From contig FJUW01000048.1 of the NCBI GenBank assembly GCA_900074885.1, positions 486,073-550,072 on the forward strand: DNA of 64,000 bases, written 5' to 3'. The notes below the pieces were generated by a model. It was not told the origin of the DNA. It searched no databases and saw nothing but the letters and a program-made list of their open reading frames with translations. The DNA is from Rhynchosporium graminicola. Lineage: Eukaryota; Ascomycota; Leotiomycetes; Helotiales; Ploettnerulaceae. Within the stretch, counting starts at the first letter, position 1; the number at the start of each line of letters is the position of its first letter. Shown piece after piece: positions 56,380 through 64,000 of the stretch. The position numbers and the translations under genes are program-made.

Positions 56380-59300
56380 TACCTGATACCTCATATTCAT
56401 AACTTACGTATAGTTGCTATTATTATTTATCGCAAGGTTATGTTGATCTTCAGAGTAAAGCATAGAGGTAGTAATCGTGTGAATGTTATTAGTTGCATTG
56501 CAGTACTAATTACTATGGAGAGTTAACTAAAGGTATTATCTAGGAATATCCGCACGGACTATGCACGTGACTATAGTCATCTGATCTATGCCAAGACCTA
56601 TATCCTCGCAACATACCCCTCTATAGAGATACTATAAAGTCGGTAACTTCTACAGGTACAAGTAATCTAATTTCTTCTGTAATTAGTTAATTATACTATT
56701 ATATACGTACGTATAGTGATACCCCTGGAGACTAGCACTATGCCTCGATATCACGTGAACTAGATAAACTACAGGTTCCGTAATTCCTTTAAGATAAGTT
56801 AGCCTTCTAATTAATATCTATACCTCTTATTCTAGGTATAAAATAGTTATATTCAGTATTACTATAAAGGCCTTAATATCTTATAGGCTAAGTGGTTTAG
56901 TGAAACTGTCTGCCGCGTTCTCTTTTGAGGGTATATACTAAGGGTCTAAATAACCTCTAGCGACCTCCTAGCGAAAGTAGTAGAATTTAATATCGATATG
57001 CTTAGTACGCTAGTATAATTCAGGGTTCTCTAATAGAGATAACGCTTCTTGATTATCGTATTATATCTCTATACTTCTAGAGTCTAGCTTATTATAGCCT
57101 AGCTCCTTCAGTACTTAGCGTATCCATGAAGCTTCTCTAGTAAAGGCGCATATAGCTATATACTCTGCTTCCGTAGAGGTAAGAGCTATAGTAGTCTGTC
57201 GCTTTGAAATAGCTAAGAAAACACCTCCTGCAAGGAAGAAACATACTCCGGTATACGATACTCTATCGATTCGGTTACCGGCCTAATCAGAGTCGCAGAA
57301 ACCTCTTAATTTCATCTTCTCTCTATCGGTAACGTCTCCTCCGTAAGTCGTAGCGTAGTACTTCGTACCTTATAGGTACGCAAGTACTCTCTTAGCGCTC
57401 GCAAGGTATTAAGGTGATAGATTTATTAGAAATTATAATAGTATAGAGCAGTAGTATAGTATATCCTAGCGAGTATAAGCTAAGTACTATAAACTACCGC
57501 AAAGCTATTAATATAGCTTGATTTCTTATAGAGTAGCTACTCCCTTGAATTTGACTATAGAAACCTCTGAACTAGTAGTAAAGGGCGTATCGGCGCTCTT
57601 ATAGTTAGTTATTCTAAATCGATCTAATATCTTATCGATATACGTATCTTAGCAAAGAGAAATCGTCTTCTTCTCTCTGTCACGTATAATTCTGACTCTA
57701 AGGAATTACTTAGCTAGTCCAGCTAGAAGGATATCAAATACGGTAAGAAGCTTCACTTTAAGCTCTTCAAGTGCTAATCTAGCTTTTGAGATAACTAGAA
57801 AATCGTCGATATAAGTAACGATAATAATCTTAGTTTCTCTATTAATATATACGCAATTATCGGTTTATAAAGGTATAAAGTCGATAATACCGAACTCCTT
57901 GCGTAGTATCTCTTGCTAGAGGCGTAGAGACTACTTCAGACCGTATAGAGCCTTTAGTAAGAGCATATATTCATCGTCTATAAGTATATACCTAAATTGT
58001 CTATAAAATAGCGGCAATTTGACGTATATCTGGGTATCGGCTTCACAATATAAGAATACTGTTACTATATTAAACTATTCGACTTCTAAGTCGTACTCTG
58101 CCGCAACTACTAAGCTTATCTTCTAAGTAGAAGATTTATAGACTCCGGTATACGTCTGATCGTAATCGTGACTAAATTATTACGTATAACCTTAGACTAT
58201 AAATCTGACCTTATATTTATCGATTTTGCCGTCTATATCTCTCTTAGTCTTGAAAACTAGACGAGAACCTAGTACTCTATACTCTTTTAGCATATTAGAG
58301 CGACTTATAGTCTTCTAAGTCGACTTCTCTTTAAGAGATCAGTACTCCTTAATAACCGCCTTCTTCTATTCTGGCTAATCAGGTCTCTTTATAGCCTGAT
58401 CTAAAGTAGTCGGATCGTCTAAAAATAGCGACTCTTCTTAAGCTATATAGAAGGCCAGTCGATACTGATTAGTACTCTCTATCTCTTCTTCTAATAGAGA
58501 GATAGCATAGGAGTAGCTATTATTTAGTTCCGGGGTTACTTTAGGCGTCGAATTTAGAGTCGGATTCGGATTATTACGGCTAGAGCGTATAGCCCTAGGG
58601 ACGTACTCCGGCATATAGTTCTTGGATCTAGGAGGCTTATTACGCTTCTTTTATATAGTAATTTGCTCCGGAATATCGACCTCTAGTGCTGGAACTTTAT
58701 CTGTAACTATAGACTCGGCATCTTCCGTACTATCGATTTCGACTTCGGAATCCTTGTCTTAGCTTTTAATACTTATATCAGGCGTAATACCGGTAACTTC
58801 GGCGTCCTGATTTTAGCTTAAATTATCGATAGATTCACCCCTAGTTTAAGTTACTATTATAGCGTCTTCTTCGTGAGGTTCGGTAACTAATTCGTCTTTA
58901 TTAAATCGTAGATAAGAGGTACGAACTACCTTTCTATTAACTAGGTATCTATAGATATTATAACTTTTAAATCCTACTAGAATACCTTTTTCAGCTCTAG
59001 GAGCTACCTTATAGCTCTAGACTCTCTTCTCCTTATCAATTAGTATAAAGATAGAATATCCTAATATACGGAGATACTTAATAGAGGGAGTATAGTTTAC
59101 CCCTAGTTTAATATTATCCTAGAAGCACTCAAAAGGAGTCTTCCCTTCTACTCTAGAAGTAGAGGTAAGGTTAGCGATATATATGCAGGCGAGTAGAATT
59201 TCCGGCTATATATAGTCAGGTATATTCTGATCTACTATAACTATACGTACCTTCTTAATAATCGTACGTATAGAGCGTTCAGCTCCTCCATCTTACTCTA

Positions 59301-59895
59301 GAGTATACGGAGTAGACTCCTCTAGTAGTATTCTAAGGTGATCAGTAAGCTCCTTCATCTGAGAGGGAGAGTACTCCTTACTCCTGTTATATCTCTATAC
59401 TTTAATTTTATAGTAATACTATATTTCGGCTAACTTAATTAGCTTTTAATTAGCTAGGTATATATCCGACTTCTTAGCGTAGGTAAAGGCCTACTTTCCA
59501 GTCGAATAGGCGCATGAGAAGATAGAGGCATAAGAGTGACTATTTAGACCCTTAGGTTTAAGGTATACTATATCTATATAGATTTTATCTATCGATCTGG
59601 TAGGTCGTGCATATGCCGATATCTTATTAACTTTCCGAATAGGTCGGCCTTTCTTATATAGTACATAAAGGCGAGTTCTACTAGTCTTAAGCTCTATAAA
59701 CTTTATACTAGTAACTATAGATTGAGTGCGTCGTACTACGTTAAAGCTAGCGTAATATATACGTCTATACTAAAGCTCTATATCGACTGTAGCTTACTCT
59801 ACTACTGCAGGTAAGCTTAAACCCGGAAGGCTAGCGTACCCTGCGCCGGAGGTCTCCTTAATAATGAATAGATCTTCGTCAATTATATAGATCTC
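56380..59895 (-). mobile_element. Ty1/copia retrotransposon, minus strand, 5'-truncated
   Basis: On the minus strand the order is integrase, reverse transcriptase, RNase H, then polypurine tract (AGAGGGGTA) and a putative 3' LTR starting TGTTGCGAGG at 56613. Integrase before RT is the copia order. The left end of the LTR (about 56,380-56,400) is uncertain. Gag and protease are missing: sequence stops at 59895, where another LTR-like start (TGTTGGTCCATAG) follows. RIP damage is milder than in the gypsy elements, and the LTR region has nearly normal composition. Confidence 0.8.
56885..59890 (-). pseudogene. copia integrase, reverse transcriptase and RNase H (damaged)
   Basis: The minus strand shows an integrase from the zinc-finger end (about 59,880) through SKEYSPSQMKELTDHLRI (about 59,350) and VGFKSYNIYRYL (about 58,960). 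RT follows, with the active site VTYIDDFLV kept intact (YIDD at 57813-57802). RNase H has CDSDWAGNRIDRVSYTG (about 57,290) and STEAEYIA (about 57,160), ending at SKENAADSFTKP (about 56,915). Stops are scattered TAG/TAA in Gln/Trp positions. Confidence 0.85.
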
Positions 59896-60597
59896 TGTTG
59901 GTCCATAGTTGTTGGTCCATAGTCACGTGTTAGTCGAGTATCTGCGCCGGGGTTTAGCCGGCCAGATATATCTCCCTTCCGGAGTCTCGACTACCTAGGA
60001 AAGATAGCTACGATATAACAGATAATACTACTACTATTATTACTATACTTTAGCTCACGCAGACTACTTGATTATACGTACTACAACAGAGTAATACTAA
60101 CATTAATCAATAGACGCATAGATCATTTCACTCTTTAAAAGTAGTCAAATTCTTAGATTCTAAGAATTCCGATTACTAAAAAGAGCGCGCTAGTAAATCT
60201 TGAAGAGTAGAGATATCTACTATAGCAATAGCTTAAGTACTAGAGAAGATACGGTCTTTTCTATACTATTTGACTTGAATTACTAAGATAATTTGCCTGG
60301 ATTCTACTTGCGATACGGTTAAAGGATTCGAATTCTAGCATATTATACTACTATTACCTTCTACGTACCTACCTTCTACATACCTACCTTCTACGTACTT
60401 CGATTACCACTGCAACCCGACTTCAAAGAACGCGCTTTTGAGTTACGCCGAAAACTCGAAGTCAAAACTTAAACGCGCCACGCTAGCGCTTCCCACTACT
60501 ACATAACACTTAAGAATAACTCTACAACTACTATTGTAAATAACCTCGGAATAGCACTAAAACACTCATACGAATCAGACCTTTAATATGGTAAGAG
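59896..60597 (+). repeat. LTR-like start and leader of a further retroelement
   Basis: A 14-bp direct repeat TGTTGGTCCATAGT occurs twice (59896-59923), followed by CACGTG. ATAGTCACGTG is also found in the copia LTR near 56,570 on the minus strand, so this may be the 5' LTR of a related copia-like element in plus orientation. A 15-bp repeat (CTACCTTCTACGTAC) is present about three times at 60355-60401. Much of the segment keeps CpA/TpG. The right LTR border was not determined. Confidence 0.4.
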
Positions 60598-60972
60598 ATA
60601 ATAATACCACCGAAGGTAGTGCTCCCGGTAGTACTCCCGATATACCTGCCGGCAAGGACCTACCAGAACCGGAGACTATACGGAAACAGGGAGAAAGTCT
60701 TATCAGATAAATTAAGAGCTCCGACTACGTGGATAGATCCCTATACTCCTTATTTAAGGAGATCTACGAAAGTTAGATAGTAGACTCTTTCAAATCTATT
60801 AAGAAATCGTCAAATGATAACCTTATATTTACCTTACGTACTAAAGGCGTATTTATCGAAGAAGGCGACGAAGCTACGCAGGAGCTATATAAGCTTCTAT
60901 ATACTCCATAGAATACTATAAGTAGTAATTAGACCTTGAAGGAGCTAGAGAGCATAGTAGGAGAGAAGATAC
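60598..60972 (+). pseudogene. 5' gag fragment of a retroelement, cut by a gypsy1 LTR
   Basis: An ATG at 60598 opens MVRDNNTTEGSAPGSTPDIP, a protein-like N-terminus with only a few TAG/TAA stops and then charged sequence (LRTKGVFIEEGDEATQELYK). It is interrupted at 60973 by the gypsy1 LTR. The beginning of a copia-type gag is the most likely identity, given the upstream LTR-like sequence, but I cannot name the domain. Confidence 0.5.
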
Positions 60973-63900
60973 TATGACGACAGCTCACCTGAATATCACA
61001 TGAGAAGAAGGATAGATACTAGGGCCCAAGTTCACAGGTATCCCGGCAGAACTAGTATCCGACTCGGTATAGTATCGGGCTAGTACCGGTATATATATAT
61101 AAGGTGCCTTATACTCTATCCCTCTTCTTCTTCCTTCCTTATCTTTTTGTTTCCTTCGTAGTAAACTATATAAGATCGCTCTTAGCTTCCCTACTTATTT
61201 ATTCTTACTTATATACCGCCTTAAGTCTTATATTATTATATTAAATAAAAAGATTAAGATAGCCGGAGATAGCTTACTATAATATCTTACTACTAAGTTA
61301 GTTATTCGATAACTACTCGTATATAGCTAAGATACTAGAGATCTCTCGGATAACTATGAATCAGGGTTTAATTTAGCTTATCGTAAATAGTATAATAAAG
61401 GAGGTCTTTACTAACGCTCTTTTAATAACCCTCTTAGTATAAAGGAATTATAGATAGATTTTGAAGAAGGTATAATAAATACCTCGGAACTTTAATCTCT
61501 ATATATCGCTACCGAAATAGCTCTAATATACCCTTTTTTAAGCTACTATTATAGCTCTTAATTAATAAACTAGAGACTCCTCTAGTTCTAGAGGAACTTA
61601 ACGCGATCCTTCCCGCTCTACCTCTAAACCTAATCTATTATACCCTTTCTTATTCTAAACGTCTTTTACTCTAGAGAATATTAATACCTTATTAAGGAAG
61701 TACTAACTAAGAGAGAAAGGAAAATAAAAGCGAAATTCACTAAGAGTATAATTACTAAGTACTCTTACTACTATAGGTAACTCGAACCTGATCTATTCCC
61801 TCTTATAACGATTAGCGGACTAAGAGGAAAAGAATAACTCTCTAGAAGATACTATAGATAAACTAATTTCCGTATAAGATAAGTTCCTTATAAGGGTCCC
61901 TTACTATCTTCGACTCTCTTACTAGAATTAATACTATAATCTCCGCGTATAGCGGAGTTTAATAACTTAATAAACTCTATTCTGATATATAGTACTAAGA
62001 GAGAGGATACTATTCCTAATAAACTATCTCTCTCTCCCGGCGCCGAATTAGTAGAATTACGCCCTAGGAAGTCTTATCTTACTAAGAAGATCTTACCCCT
62101 AGATAATAGATCAGACTCTACTTTCCTCTAATAGAGAGTATCGATATAAGACCAGCTAGCTATAAACGCTAACTATTACCTTACGGACTTCTCCCGGCGC
62201 GTTCTTATATAGGAGCTAGTTACTAGATTAGCTAAGAAGTATCTTACGCTTTAGTATCTCGCTAATAAGTTTAAAACTAGTAATAAAATAATCTCCTTAT
62301 TAGAGGAGAACTTTCTTACTAGTTTAGAGGAAGATAACTACTATAACGCTTTCTACTACTTAGAAATATAATAACCCGGCTATATACGCGAGACTTTCGC
62401 TAAGTTTCGTAATCGATTTTAAAACGCTATTATCTAAAGTAAAGTTAAAAAGAAAGAGTAGTTCTTCTATATATAAGATAAGATTATACTATTCTTACGC
62501 GCTTTAACTCTTATTATTAAACTAATATAGAATAAGGATTACGCTTCTATAGTTAGATTCTTACTTTCTTCTAATATTAAGTATTATTATAACTCAGAAT
62601 ATACTTATCCTAAGAAAGCTACTACTTAAGTATAATACTATAAGCTTATTATTACTACTACGATTACTACTAGTTCTACCTCTTACTAGTCCTTAAGCTT
62701 AGCTCCTCGATAAATTACTCCTATATTATACGTACGTACTTCTACTCCGGTATAAGCTAGTACTCCTTTCGCGCTAAAACGCCCTATTACCTTGACCGGA
62801 GAACCCCTTAGGTATTATAGTTATAGATAGCTCAGTTATATTAAGCTAAACTACCCTAACTCGCTTAAAGTTTAATTAATTAATAAATTTCTAGAAGAGG
62901 ATTAAGTAACTAAGGAAATAATAGAAGATATACCCTCCGAATCTAGATTAATACTAGAGAGAAATAATAAAGCCTAAGTAAAAACTCTTTCCTAAGTTTA
63001 CGTAAGTATAATCTCTTTAATCTAGACCTTAACTCCCTAATAGGAGATAAGTAATTTATATACCCGACTATAGTTAGTATAAATAAGCTAAGAGTCTCTA
63101 TAAATAGCCTGATCGATACCGGAGCGAATAGTTATTTATTTATTAATTATACTCTTACTAGACGACTATCGGGAGCCCTCGGTATTAAAATCGAGCTACT
63201 ACCTTATTCTATTCTAATACGTAGTTTCTAATAATCTATTAGAACCTATATTACTTATTTTATACGTTTATACCTTTCTATTAATAATAAGCGTATTTAT
63301 AACTACTCTTTTATTCTCCTTAATTTAGGATAATAAGATATAATTATTAGTATTAAATAGATATAATAATTTCAAGTTAAGCTAGATACGCTCTACTATA
63401 AGCTACTATAATCGGAATACTATCTAGTTACTCTCTAATATAATAAGGAGATAAATATAACTCTACTACCTCGTAAACCTAGTATTAATTAATCTTACTA
63501 AATTAATACTAACGCGCGGGACTTAGCTATAAACTAGCTAGACTAATACTAATTATACTAAATAGTAGCGATATAGTATATTAATATATTATCTTTACTT
63601 TTTAACTTATTTCCGCTTATCACTAAGGAATCCGAACCCCTTTCTGCTTTAAATTTATCGAGAAAGGTACCTGCGCCGAAACTCTACTATAAGTACTTCT
63701 CTTGACCTCTAAGGATCTAGAAACTAGTTCTAATTTACTAAATTAGTATTATAGCTTTTTACTTTAATATAAAATATAAAAGTTCTGAATTATTTTTTAT
63801 TAGTATCTATAAGATAGACTACCTCTTATAAGACTATCTAAATAGCGACTCTCCTAAGGATCCTGATACCGAAAAACTAATAGCTAAAAAGCTACAAGAA

Positions 63901-64000
63901 TAGTACTATACTCTTAAGGAAGCCTTTTCTAAGCGGGATTCTAATATTCTTCTGCTATATCGCTTATATAATTATAAAATTATTTTAGAAGAACTATTAC
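60973..64000 (+). mobile_element. gypsy1 copy 2: 5' LTR, gag, protease and start of pol, plus strand (runs off the window)
   Basis: A 268-bp 5' LTR (60973-61240, TATGACGACA...ATTATTATA) is followed by the leader, which also ends the element next to 35360, then gag and protease. The reverse transcriptase begins near 63,640. It is the same family as 26402-35360, in the opposite orientation. RIP damage is strong. Confidence 0.85.
61640..64000 (+). pseudogene. gypsy1 copy 2 gag-protease-RT (damaged, incomplete)
   Basis: Gag-like plus-strand sequence (about 61,640-62,870) includes LPNKLSLSPGAE-like and LANKFKTSNKIISLLEENF segments. A degenerate CCHC-type knuckle follows near 62,810 (YYSYR..SYIKLNYPN). 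The retropepsin motif LIDTGANSYLF (catalytic DTGA codons 63115-63126) is kept. Many stops show that it is dead. The reading continues beyond the window. Confidence 0.78.

Larger units (their letters stand above)
55100..56380. other. AT-rich retroelement-derived sequence of unclear origin
   Basis: RIP-like sequence without a domain I can name. A minus-strand ATG frame (55917-56099, 60 codons) reads GEYTLFPKLKCILALNS and could be a gag remnant. The stretch contains the N at 55681 and the 227-bp direct repeat around it. Confidence 0.45.

Noticed and set aside
21087..64000. Mitochondrial or centromeric DNA as explanation for the AT-rich block
   Set aside because: The block is full of recognisable nuclear transposons and its composition is explained by RIP; centromere identity cannot be judged from sequence alone.

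Overview
The window looks like chromosomal DNA of a filamentous ascomycete (Pezizomycotina). The genes have short introns (44-66 bp in most models, one of 127 bp proposed, GT...AG with CTAAC/CTGAC-like branch sites). A long block carries the signature of repeat-induced point mutation (RIP): CpA and TpG are nearly absent, TpA is in great excess, CpG is kept, and old coding frames are broken mostly by TAG/TAA where CAG/CAA would be expected. A Leotiomycete-like fungus is my best guess from protein resemblance only. No rRNA, tRNA or CRISPR was seen.

Region 1 (1 to about 21,080) is ordinary gene space of normal base composition. It holds the 5' end of a SAM methyltransferase (minus), a cAMP phosphodiesterase of the PDE2/PdeH type (plus, 4 exons), an LPLAT/CST26-like acyltransferase (minus, 4 exons), a mitochondrial NAD(H) kinase of the POS5 type (plus, 3 exons), a small secreted-protein gene with one in-frame stop (minus), a DUF89/ARMT1-like phosphatase (plus, 6 exons) and a proline/glutamine-rich CxxC-type protein (minus). 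The acyltransferase and NAD kinase are divergent and share a 641-bp promoter region. These are unrelated housekeeping and signalling genes, not one pathway. The right edge carries small inverted-repeat elements.

Region 2 (about 21,087 to 64,000) is an AT-rich block of nested transposons. A pogo/Fot-type element (pogo1, 21,089-23,541) is followed by a 1.9-kb normal-composition island with a UDP-glycosyltransferase gene (23,714-25,210), then the left half of a second pogo-type element (pogo2) interrupted by LTR elements. A Ty3/gypsy element in minus orientation (gypsy1, 26,402-35,360, broken by an N) follows. The pogo1 end, the UGT and the pogo2 left half then reappear essentially identically 12,572 bp further on (35,364-39,053). 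There pogo2 is complete but split by a plus-strand Ty3/gypsy element (gypsy3, 38,963-44,888), whose own 5' LTR is split by a solo gypsy1 LTR. From 47,323 on come LTR fragments, a plus-strand chromodomain Ty3/gypsy element (gypsy2, about 48,265 to 55,100) whose chromodomain is split by a complete 1,497-bp non-autonomous LTR element, a minus-strand Ty1/copia element (56,380-59,895), a further LTR/gag fragment, and the 5' part of a plus-strand gypsy1 copy (60,973 to the end).

Three single N bases (31,547, 35,361, 55,681) are contig joins. At two of them the sequence before the N is repeated directly after it (1,473 bp and 227 bp), and the third is followed by the second UGT copy. The apparent duplications are therefore probably untrimmed contig overlaps or redundant assembly of one locus. 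The least explained signal is a coding-like stretch on the strand opposite to pol, between the pol end and the 3' LTR of gypsy1.
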